From: Escherichia boydii
Lineage (GTDB): Bacteria > Pseudomonadota > Gammaproteobacteria > Enterobacterales > Enterobacteriaceae
Length of the DNA stretch: 64,000 nucleotides
NCBI GenBank assembly: GCA_041890495.1
Contig: CP169086.1
Coordinates: forward strand, 1-64,000
Direction of reading: 5' to 3'
In this document: piece by piece, positions 52,412 to 59,844 of the stretch
Layout: each line of letters starts with the position of its first letter
Position numbering within the stretch: position 1 is the first letter of the stretch
Made by a program: the position numbers and the translations under genes
The notes under the pieces: generated by a model
What the model was told of the DNA's origin: nothing
Databases searched by the model: none
The model's input: only the letters and a program-made list of their open reading frames with translations

Positions 52412-52738
52412 CTAAAACGCAGGGTTGCCATCGAGGAAGCTCATTGGCTGGCCAATAGCGGATGCCACCCTGAGAATTTCACCTGGTGTGGCATAACGCA
52501 GCATTTCAGAGCGTCCAAATTTCTGATACTCATCTACTGACATCTTTCTCCACTCTGGGTGAGGATCTTTTCCGCACAGTGACCAGTTGCTTTCAGAGGA
52601 ATCACGACGGAGAACGTACACATCAAGCGAGGCTGTAAGCCCACTTCCATATCCCCGCTGCGCTACAATACGAACCTGAGAACCATCGTCGCGTTGCAAC
52701 GTCTGGGTTAATTTCGTGATAGGATCCTGAGAATGCAT
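52412..52738 (-). CDS. Hypothetical protein, 108 aa
   Basis: ATG 52738 has GAGGT upstream; a longer frame to 52786 is less likely. Strand-rich N-terminal half (SQVRIVAQRGYGSG; DVYVLRRD) then NWSLCGKDPHPEWRKM. Promoter of the shared family 39 bp upstream. Family unknown. Confidence 0.6.
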   Translation of the reverse strand: MHSQDPITKLTQTLQRDDGSQVRIVAQRGYGSGLTASLDVYVLRRDSSESNWSLCGKDPHPEWRKMSVDEYQKFGRSEMLRYATPGEILRVASAIGQPMSFLDGNPAF

Positions 52739-52776
52739 GCCATTTACCTCGTTTTCAAAAGATTTACCGTAAGTAA

Positions 52777-52810
52777 ATGATACCAAATCGAGAATTCTGG
52801 CTAATAGGTC
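52777..52810 (-). promoter_or_regulatory. Promoter of the shared GGTTATTAG family (variant)
   Basis: GACCTATTAGCC (52810-52799 on minus), 16-bp spacer, TATCAT (52782-52777), 39 bp before ATG 52738. Confidence 0.65.
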
Positions 52811-52944
52811 AGAAGAAAAAATAATGAATATTTTTGAAGTGTAGGATAATGATTAGAATAAAATGGCCTGAATAAATCGCTAGCGGTTAAATCCGCTTAT
52901 TTCAGAGAAGCTCTGATTTAGTAGTGAGGGAAAACGATGCGGTG

Positions 52945-52957
52945 AAAAGTAACTTTT
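52945..52957. promoter_or_regulatory. Dispersed palindrome AAAAGTAACTTTT (exact)
   Basis: Exact copy, 207 bp upstream of ATG 52738. Confidence 0.72.
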
Positions 52958-52980
52958 ACACCGCAATTCAGAAAAAAGTT

Positions 52981-53301
52981 TCAATTAGTCACATTACGAA
53001 TAACCCGGCTTACTTTCGCATGTGCGTTCCCCTGGATGTTAAAGTAAAGCCCCTCAGGCAGACTCGTCGCCCACTTAACTCCTCGCTCAGCCATACGCTT
53101 CGGTGTTTCCAGCCAACCACGAGGAATATTGCCCGTAACGTCACCGATAACCCGTGAAATGCATGCTGCTACCCGGATGCCGCCGGGAATATCGCATTCG
53201 GATTCAACAATATGCATAACCTCAAATAAAGCACCATGCCGCTGGACATGATCGCCAATGTGCAACTCGATAGGAGAAACCATTTCTGTATCTGACTTCA
53301 T
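52981..53301 (-). CDS. Hypothetical protein, 106 aa
   Basis: ATG 53301 follows AAGGTGG. Beta-rich start (SPIELHIGDHVQRHGALFEVMHI) resembling a small barrel, with Cys in ECDIPGGIRVAACIS. Family unknown. Confidence 0.6.
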   Translation of the reverse strand: MKSDTEMVSPIELHIGDHVQRHGALFEVMHIVESECDIPGGIRVAACISRVIGDVTGNIPRGWLETPKRMAERGVKWATSLPEGLYFNIQGNAHAKVSRVIRNVTN

Positions 53302-53596
53302 ATCTGTCCACCTTTAATTTAGAAACCGTCTAAATTACCAATATAGTTAATGTACCAGATGTTAATTCAACAAGTTCTGTATCACAACCATCAGTTTGTT
53401 TTTGTTGGGTCTATATCGGAGAAACAAGTGAATATTGAATACACTCGTTAATACAGACAACCGGAAATGAATGGCACCCTAATTATCTCTGCGGCGTATG
53501 CTAAGCCGTAAATATTGTCATTTTATGGTAGAAACAATGCAAAATGAATAAACCGCTTGTCGCTTCAAACCACTTTATCAAAACCGTTTACTTGCA

Positions 53597-54847
53597 TTAA
53601 GCCCGATACAGTTCGGCGAGCTCGTCCAGCATGGGGTTACTCTTATATCCCGGTGCGGCCGTAAAAAGGTTTCGGGAAATCGCCAGCCATTCCATGATTT
53701 TGTCCGTCGCCAGCCAACGTCTGCCAAGTCGCTCGGCTGCGATGGGAACTTTATGCAGGCCAGCGAAGGGATCTACAACAAGATCTCCCGGCTCTGTCAA
53801 AAACTCAATCAGAAACGCTGCAAGCCTGGTAGGAGACGTTGCACCATGCAGCGGAAAACCTAGCTCGCGGGCAATGGAATGGCAAAATCTCGTATCAGCG
53901 CAGCTATTGCCGTAAAACAAAGTATTTTTGGGGATCGTTCCTTCTGTTTTATTTCCAAAGGATCCGCTTTTAAGCTGGTACGCCCCATCACCATAAAAGG
54001 TCGTGCGATTTTCACCGCCTGCTGCCTGCAATTTAAGATGCTGCTCTGAATGCGGTTGCAGTACACGTAAGTTGTTTGAACGAACCTTACTCGCATCATT
54101 GGTAAACCACAGCACAGGCTCATACGATGAGCAGAGCTGCACTCGTTGCTTACATGCCCAGTGCGTTGGCGATGGGGGCTTACTGCGATTCACCCACTGA
54201 AGCCTGTCCATGAGCTCAAGCCCCAGCTTGTCACATAATGCCAGTGTCAGACGCTCCAGATACAGAGAACGTGAAGGCCTGCCCCTATTAAAGCTATCTT
54301 GAGTGATATTCAATGCCACACTTGCGCCGGGTACAAGCTGTTTCACGATCGGTTCGAGGATACGCAGCAGCCAGTCAATATAAACCTGCTCGCCACGTCC
54401 CCCGCCGTGCCCATAGTCTCTTGAATTTCGAAGGAGGTAAGGCGGCGAGGTCAGGCAAAGATGAATTTGCTCTGTGATATTGCTGAAGAAGGCATAGGCA
54501 TTTCCAAAAACCGATGCCCCAAGAGAAGTTGAGAAACCGACAACACAGAGCTTTTCCCATGACTCGTGTAGGTTTGTTTTCGTCTTAGAGGCGTATCTCC
54601 AGACGCCCCGTTTTTCTGGAACGCGTTCGATGACCCCAGCCTGACGGAGAGTCTGCTGAAACCAGCGTACTTTGTGTTTGACGCCGCTGGTTCTGGTTTT
54701 ATCTGACCCAAATTCTTTCAGTTCGTGCAATTCGGCATCCGACATGCCAGTTTCACGCTGCACTTCGCGATACAGCTCGTCGTTGCTCAACGGCAAGTCG
54801 GAGGCTGCGTAGATCCGTGCAATTAAATCCGTAGAAATCGTGCTCAT
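53597..54847 (-). CDS. DNA methyltransferase, SPPY-type (probable N4-cytosine), 416 aa
   Basis: Motif IV TSPPY at 133-137 precedes motif I DPFAG at 359-363 (VVDPFAGLHKVPIAAERLG), the beta-class order. SPPY is typical of N4-cytosine enzymes. The first 90 residues look like a winged helix (YREVQRETGMS…VKHKVRWFQQTLRQAGVI), as in Mrr-type N-domains. It would modify plasmid DNA, perhaps shielding it from restriction on entry to a new host. No cognate restriction gene was identified. Ribosome site AAGGA. Confidence 0.88.
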   Translation of the reverse strand: MSTISTDLIARIYAASDLPLSNDELYREVQRETGMSDAELHELKEFGSDKTRTSGVKHKVRWFQQTLRQAGVIERVPEKRGVWRYASKTKTNLHESWEKLCVVGFSTSLGASVFGNAYAFFSNITEQIHLCLTSPPYLLRNSRDYGHGGGRGEQVYIDWLLRILEPIVKQLVPGASVALNITQDSFNRGRPSRSLYLERLTLALCDKLGLELMDRLQWVNRSKPPSPTHWACKQRVQLCSSYEPVLWFTNDASKVRSNNLRVLQPHSEQHLKLQAAGGENRTTFYGDGAYQLKSGSFGNKTEGTIPKNTLFYGNSCADTRFCHSIARELGFPLHGATSPTRLAAFLIEFLTEPGDLVVDPFAGLHKVPIAAERLGRRWLATDKIMEWLAISRNLFTAAPGYKSNPMLDELAELYRA

Positions 54848-55017
54848 CAGCCATCCTTAATGGAGATGCAGTAAAAATATCGGCCAGATGGTTGGAAGGG
54901 AGATTACTAAATCAAACCGATCTGCTTATTAATAGGCTTTGCCAGGTCATACAGCACAGCTGGGCATGCGCAGAGAGAGCCAGTCTTCTTTAGCGGAGAC
55001 ACCTTCAAAAGTTGTAC

Positions 55018-55626
55018 TCATTCAGCCCCAAGATTTTGAAACTCAATGTGCTTTTGCTGACACTCCTCCCTGCCCCACGAGCCCTGCCATTCACAGATGT
55101 CCCGGTACTTCATTTCCAGCTTATCCATCTGTGAGAGGTTAGCTGTTGCGAAGTCTGGCCATATGTCGTGCCAACATGCGTTGTACGTGACGCCTGCTGG
55201 TGGGCAATACTTCATTGCATCAGCATGGATAATTTCAACGCGAGGATCGTTTGCAAACGAGGCCGCAACGAGGTTAATAACGTCCTGTTCTTTTTCAATT
55301 ACCGTGACATGGATTACATCGTCTTTTTGAAGAATGGCGTGAAGCACCATCCCCAGACCAAGACCATTAATGAGCACGTGCCCGGTGGCTCGCTTTAAAA
55401 AATCCTGGCAGGTTCTGATCTCCATCGGGGTATTGGACATCACCACATCCCATCCGTTTGACAAGCGCCGATATCTACCGGGCGGGATAAACTCGTCTGT
55501 ATTACCTGTATACTCGGCACGAAGGGCGAGGCTCATCGCCTTATCTGCGGTAATTTCGAATGTGTCCAGTTTCCAGGTTCCGGACGTGCCGTCTTTAACG
55601 GGTAAATCAGAAAAGCAGCTCTTCAT
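55018..55626 (-). CDS. SAM-dependent methyltransferase-like protein, 202 aa
   Basis: ATG 55626 is used because the longer frame needs a TTG. The Rossmann motif GLGLGM (88-93, in HVLINGLGLGMVL) is followed by VTVIEKEQDV and IIHADAMKY, as in spermidine-synthase-like class I methyltransferases. The substrate is unknown; the C-terminal part (WHDIWPDF) lacks a DNA-type PPY motif, so it may not act on DNA. Follows the DNA methyltransferase but 170 bp apart. Confidence 0.72.
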   Translation of the reverse strand: MKSCFSDLPVKDGTSGTWKLDTFEITADKAMSLALRAEYTGNTDEFIPPGRYRRLSNGWDVVMSNTPMEIRTCQDFLKRATGHVLINGLGLGMVLHAILQKDDVIHVTVIEKEQDVINLVAASFANDPRVEIIHADAMKYCPPAGVTYNACWHDIWPDFATANLSQMDKLEMKYRDICEWQGSWGREECQQKHIEFQNLGAE

Positions 55627-55781
55627 CAAGGCAACCAAAATTCCAGTAATGTTGTTACGCTGAACCTATCACAAACCTGCTCTTAATACAGTTATCAGGA
55701 GTGACAGCGATCTTTGAGGAATCGTTTAAATCACGGGCATCCTGTAGCGGACGCCCGATATTTAATCAAATGCCACAGGTG

Positions 55782-56039
55782 TTAAAGGAAGCGTTGCAAA
55801 GTTGCAACATCTTCTGGAGCAACCTCCACGCAGCTCCTGACACTGTAGTGATTTTCGCCGTTGTAGTCGTAAACCCCACCGTCTTCAAAACTCAGCTGTT
55901 CAAGCTCGCCATGGCACTCTGAAATGAGTGCCGTCTGGCAAGCATTTTTCTCACAATCGCTGACGAGTAACCGAACATAGCTATTCTCATGGTCGCCGTT
56001 TCGGTTCTGGATTTTAACGATAAAGTGTTTTTCAGACAT
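55782..56039 (-). CDS. Small hypothetical protein, 85 aa
   Basis: ATG 56039 follows TGGAGG. Beta-rich protein (HFIVKIQNRNGDHENSYVRL; GGVYDYNGENHYSV) with several cysteines. Family unknown. Confidence 0.6.
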   Translation of the reverse strand: MSEKHFIVKIQNRNGDHENSYVRLLVSDCEKNACQTALISECHGELEQLSFEDGGVYDYNGENHYSVRSCVEVAPEDVATLQRFL

Positions 56040-56103
56040 TTGTGCCTCCAGCACAGTTTGAGGTTAATTTAGCGTTGCCCCGGCTCACCGGGGCAAGAAT
56101 AAA

Positions 56104-56532
56104 TCAACCCTTAATGAAACTGTGCCCCCAGGTGTTAGGCTTAAATGCCTGCTCTTTGATATATGTTTTCATTACCTTGCAGGTTTTTTTCAGGGCTTTG
56201 GTACTGGCATCGGTTACTGGGATAAAATGGCGAGAATGACGGTTTTCCCGGTATTGCTTATCAGCTTTTGGGTCAATTGCTTCGCTTTGCAGGAGTCCTT
56301 CGTGCCTGCCAATTACTATTACGTAGTTCATTTCACCTGTGACACGATCCGTGAGTAATTGAAGGGAAATATCAGTCGCTCGCGTAGCCTGGCTAGCAGA
56401 AATTTTTGCATGTAAGAAAGCTCCCTTTCGGAAGTTTGCCGGAGTCAAACCTGTAATATCCTCGGTGCTAAAATTAAGTGAAGATAGAGTTGAAAATAAA
56501 TCACAGCTAATGATTTCAGTATTATTAGACAT
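56104..56532 (-). CDS. Hypothetical protein, 142 aa
   Basis: ATG 56532 with GCGGAG upstream. Strand-rich middle (TDISLQLLTDRVTGEMNYVIVIGR) and a basic C-terminal helix (STKALKKTCKVMKTYIKEQA). Promoter of the shared family upstream. Family unknown. Confidence 0.6.
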   Translation of the reverse strand: MSNNTEIISCDLFSTLSSLNFSTEDITGLTPANFRKGAFLHAKISASQATRATDISLQLLTDRVTGEMNYVIVIGRHEGLLQSEAIDPKADKQYRENRHSRHFIPVTDASTKALKKTCKVMKTYIKEQAFKPNTWGHSFIKG

Positions 56533-56564
56533 AACCCGGCTCCGCTCATATTCATGTTAAGGTA

Positions 56565-56598
56565 ATGATATCAGGTTGATAGCATTACCTAATAACTT
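56565..56598 (-). promoter_or_regulatory. Promoter of the shared GGTTATTAG family (variant)
   Basis: AAGTTATTAGGT (56598-56587 on minus), 16-bp spacer, TATCAT (56570-56565), 32 bp before ATG 56532. Confidence 0.65.
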
Positions 56599-56623
56599 GG
56601 TGGCAAAAAGTTGTGATTTTTGA

Positions 56624-57001
56624 TTAACTAAAATTGATGTTCTCAATACTGCTCAAGAATTCTTTCTTTACGCCCGGAGTAAAAGGTATACGTTCAATGT
56701 ATTTATAAAGCGTCGCAAAGGTTTTGGTTTCAATATTTCGTGAAATAACATCATCAATCGGGTCTTCGAACATATTAATAAAAACATCAACATGCTGCTC
56801 TCCGCTTTCTGAAGCTAAAGAGAGAATACATACCACTTCAATGTAGCGGTTATCCTGCTCTGCAATGAACAACCAGTGCCCTTCGTTAAAGGCTGGTGCA
56901 GCACTGAAGCGTTTTACAACAATTTCTGAAAGAGCATATCCTGCCTGATCCAACAGATTAATAAAGTTGAGTTGAGTTGAAACCACGTCTAACGCTTTCA
57001 T
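56624..57001 (-). CDS. Hypothetical protein, 125 aa
   Basis: Strong ribosome site (AAAAGGAGG). Alpha/beta protein with a strand set (GHWLFIAEQDNRYIEVVCIL; HVDVFINMF) and a C-terminal helix. Promoter of the shared family and an exact palindrome (57171) lie upstream. Family unknown. Confidence 0.65.
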   Translation of the reverse strand: MKALDVVSTQLNFINLLDQAGYALSEIVVKRFSAAPAFNEGHWLFIAEQDNRYIEVVCILSLASESGEQHVDVFINMFEDPIDDVISRNIETKTFATLYKYIERIPFTPGVKKEFLSSIENINFS

Positions 57002-57025
57002 AAAACCTCCTTTTCATCTGTACTT

Positions 57026-57060
57026 ATTATACTGTTACCCACCCCCCCAGCTAATAACCT
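57026..57060 (-). promoter_or_regulatory. Promoter of the shared GGTTATTAG family
   Basis: AGGTTATTAGCT (57060-57049 on minus), 17-bp spacer containing a G-run, TATAAT (57031-57026), 25 bp before ATG 57001. Confidence 0.7.
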
Positions 57061-57170
57061 TCCAGCAAACTTTCAAAAAAAAATACCACCTTTAATTAGA
57101 ATTGAACACATCCCTTTTAAATAACAAAAAGGATTAAGAAACCCACAATGTTTGTGATGTGCCACCAAGG

Positions 57171-57183
57171 AAAAGTAACTTTT
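57171..57183. promoter_or_regulatory. Dispersed palindrome AAAAGTAACTTTT (exact)
   Basis: Exact copy, 170 bp upstream of ATG 57001. Confidence 0.72.
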
Positions 57184-57407
57184 ATGTGCTCATAAATCTT
57201 ATTTCGCAATCACGTTCCTTTGTCTTGCGGTCGAAGATTATCAGGGGAAGCATAAGAAGAATATGTGAGGTTTCAGCAAATGCGGTGATCGGGCATTATA
57301 ATTTGGTGAGGCTATTATAAGTGGATAAAGATAGTCGTAGGTATAGGATCAGGTTAAATTGCATTTTCCCGGTTGCCTTCCCTGGCCTACCGGTTTCAGC
57401 TCAGATA

Positions 57408-58589
57408 CTAAGACCAGCGGTAATACTTAAAATACTCCTCATTTGCAGCTATAAACTCCCTCAAACCGTTCATTAATCCCTTCTCAAACGCTGTCACGAT
57501 AAACCGGTAACCGTCCAGTGTTTCAATGTAGTAAATACCGCCTGGTGTAATTCCAACATGCAACACCTCGGCTGTCATCATAAACTGGCCTTCCGGAAAA
57601 TCATGCGAAAGGTAAATGAAACCAGTAGTGGCCGATGCGGGTGTGGCATTCACTAAGACCCCGTTAAACTGCTGCCCGTGCCTCGCCGGTACAAGCTCAC
57701 TTCCCCTGGTTAACTTATCAAGCAGCCTCTTAACATCTTTTTCTTCTTTTAACGAGGTATAGACCCGCACATCACTGTCATCACCTGGGCGAGAGCCGGT
57801 GCCAACATGAGCAAGACGACGGTAAGCACTGCGCATATTAACGTGGCAGGATGCCCCTGCTCTACCCTGAAGCCTTACTCCAAAGTCTTCGCAAAGTAAC
57901 AAAATCTGACGTAGCTGGTTTTCATGCACGGACGCTGAGAGTGAAAGATTGAAACAGGAAAAGGTCAGTTCTAAAACCTTTTCGCGTTTGTCATTGAAAT
58001 GAGCTTCCAGCCTGATGACTGGCTTTTCCGACATTGCAAAAGCTTTGTCCGTTACTTTGTACCGGCATTCATGACCGAAACATTCCTGAACAACGTTGGC
58101 TATAACGGTGTCGTGATCGCCATCTTCCGGAGCTGGCACAAAGATTTCAAATTGAGTCGGTGTATCAGGCTCCAGCAGAACGGGATAGAGACGCGGAGAA
58201 TTAAGCAAAGCGCATTCAGAATTAATGAGCTTTACCCAGGCACTTTTGTCGTCCGGATCCTTGAGCTGCTGTCCAAGGTTATCGCAAAAATCGACTATCT
58301 GACGGGTATGCTCATCCGTGACTGCACAGATCAGGGTAAGACCATGCGTGGCCATACGCAATTCCCGGGTTCGGGACTGAGAATTGATCGACCAGGGGTT
58401 AAGTGAAAGCGAAATCGGGCTTATGGATGGGACGACCGCCTCATTCTGCAAATCTGTAAGCTGGCAGTTCGCAGTAGGCTTCGGGGAAAGGGTACTAAAT
58501 ATGTAACTTGCCTGTTGTTTAGTACTGGCCTGGATATAAAACATCGCGTCCATGCTTGTATCCCGGGATGAAATTGAAAATAGCTTCAT
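57408..58589 (-). CDS. Hypothetical protein, 393 aa
   Basis: Eight bases after the HigB-like gene, with AAGG before ATG 58589. Soluble, mixed alpha/beta, with a Pro/Ser-rich N-terminal 80 residues and long strands at the C-terminus (GIYYIETLDGYRFIVTAFEKGL). It has no helix-turn-helix, so it is not a HigA antitoxin by any visible sign. Its tight placement still raises the question of whether it controls the toxin. Family unknown. Confidence 0.65.
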   Translation of the reverse strand: MKLFSISSRDTSMDAMFYIQASTKQQASYIFSTLSPKPTANCQLTDLQNEAVVPSISPISLSLNPWSINSQSRTRELRMATHGLTLICAVTDEHTRQIVDFCDNLGQQLKDPDDKSAWVKLINSECALLNSPRLYPVLLEPDTPTQFEIFVPAPEDGDHDTVIANVVQECFGHECRYKVTDKAFAMSEKPVIRLEAHFNDKREKVLELTFSCFNLSLSASVHENQLRQILLLCEDFGVRLQGRAGASCHVNMRSAYRRLAHVGTGSRPGDDSDVRVYTSLKEEKDVKRLLDKLTRGSELVPARHGQQFNGVLVNATPASATTGFIYLSHDFPEGQFMMTAEVLHVGITPGGIYYIETLDGYRFIVTAFEKGLMNGLREFIAANEEYFKYYRWS

Positions 58590-58597
58590 TTTTAACC

Positions 58598-58894
58598 TTA
58601 ATGGATGAGCGATTTATAGTCATGTGCTGACAAATGAACATTATGTGCGCCATCATTCCATTCAAAGAATAATCGATACTTAGAGTTTACTCGAATGGAG
58701 GAATAACGGTTTGACGTCATTCTTAAGCGTTCATAACGCAAGCTGTTGGATAATAATTCCCGCTCACTCTGGACATTATCCAGCGTTTCAAGTCGACACA
58801 GAATCGCGTTAATAATTTCAGAAGGAATACCTGCCGTTGTTTTTCCATTACGGAAGAACTTTTCAAGCCGTCTGTCTTTAAATGAATGGATCAT
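58598..58894 (-). CDS. HigB-like (RelE/ParE superfamily) toxin, 98 aa
   Basis: Length and pattern match HigB: MIHSFKDRRLEKFFRNG, then IPSEIINAILCRLETL, then RYSSIRVNSKYRLFFEW with the conserved SIRVN-x-x-YR, and a final DYKSLIH. HigB-type enzymes cut mRNA on the ribosome. The usual downstream higA gene is missing. Ribosome site GGAGGA. Its upstream neighbour is the zinc-finger gene 58943. Confidence 0.82.
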   Translation of the reverse strand: MIHSFKDRRLEKFFRNGKTTAGIPSEIINAILCRLETLDNVQSERELLSNSLRYERLRMTSNRYSSIRVNSKYRLFFEWNDGAHNVHLSAHDYKSLIH

Positions 58895-58942
58895 AGTTCC
58901 TCCGTAATAATTGACCTTAAATTAAATTAAAAGGGCTTTGAA

Positions 58943-59413
58943 TTAATGAATCCCTAAAATGCGGGCGGCGACTGCCAGCTGTTTATCACTTAACTGACGC
59001 TGGTGGGTTAAAGAAGACTTAAGGCTTTCCAGAAAATTATTACTGCTGGATTGCTGGGTGATTGCATCAACCATTTTTTGATGAGATCTGCACCATGCAG
59101 TGAACGCCGAGCTGTGGGCGCTTTCAGTCCTCAAACGCTCGTTTTGCAAGGATGCTGACACTTTGCGGGCAGCTTGAGCATTAATGCGGTACAGCGCATT
59201 CAGCGTGTAAGCAGTGCGGGTCGTTTCGAGGCTGTAACCCGTGGCTTTACAAGCCATACAGCGACTTTTATAAAAATGCTTACGCTCTCCCCGACCATTG
59301 CATTTATCGCAAAGAATACGAAAAGTATATTCCGCAGTACCTTTTACAGAATCAACACAGCGGATTTTTGCGCTGGAGATTTCAATTCCACTGCGATCAT
59401 AATATTTGGTCAT
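58943..59413 (-). CDS. Zinc-knuckle protein, 156 aa
   Basis: Residues about 35-58 read CDKCNGRGERKHFYKSRC then CKATG, two CxxCxGxG-type repeats as in the DnaJ zinc domain. The remaining helices are basic and Ser-rich. Strong ribosome site (CCGGAGGA) and a promoter of the shared family. It is first in a row of three genes with the HigB-like toxin. RNA- or protein-binding is possible; no known family was identified. Confidence 0.7.
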   Translation of the reverse strand: MTKYYDRSGIEISSAKIRCVDSVKGTAEYTFRILCDKCNGRGERKHFYKSRCMACKATGYSLETTRTAYTLNALYRINAQAARKVSASLQNERLRTESAHSSAFTAWCRSHQKMVDAITQQSSSNNFLESLKSSLTHQRQLSDKQLAVAARILGIH

Positions 59414-59443
59414 AATGTGATTCCTCCGGTTAGTTCTGGAGTA

Positions 59444-59479
59444 ATCATGACAGAATGAATCTGCTGGCTAATAACCTGA
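59444..59479 (-). promoter_or_regulatory. Promoter of the shared GGTTATTAG family
   Basis: TCAGGTTATTAGCC (59479-59466 on minus), 16-bp spacer, CATGAT (59449-59444), 30 bp before ATG 59413. Confidence 0.65.
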
Positions 59480-59844
59480 GAGTAAATGTTTTAAAAAAAA
59501 TTGAGAGAGGGCTTGCAAATTTATACACGGAGGATTCAAATATAATTTTTTTATAATAATTAAGAGCATTCTGAAGTAAAAGTGCATCAAAAAGCATTCA
59601 TGGATAAATCGTGTACTGATGCCAGACTTTTAAACGCTGTAATTGTTCCGGTTTGATAAACGGTTTAGCATCATAGCTTATAACCAGAGGAAGGCGTCCT
59701 TCCCGTCGCAGGAATATTACTTTCCCGTTTGCAATTTAAGAGACAGTTAATGAGAAAGTAATAATTAAGTCATGCTCAACTCTACATATTACATTGAGGA
59801 TGGCGTAACAGGGTACGGCATACTACCGCACCCTTCTGTAGGGT
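59480..59844. other. AT-rich non-coding stretch
   Basis: 365 bases with no credible gene. A weak palindrome-like site (atattactttcccg, about 59714) and a small hairpin (ggaagg/ccttcc, about 59690) are the only structures. Confidence 0.4.

Larger units (their letters stand above)
57002..57407 (-). other. Intergenic region with promoter and palindrome
   Basis: 400 bp without a gene. It holds the promoter of the 57001 gene, a run of seven C and, farther up, the exact palindrome at 57171. The rest shows nothing clear. Confidence 0.5.
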
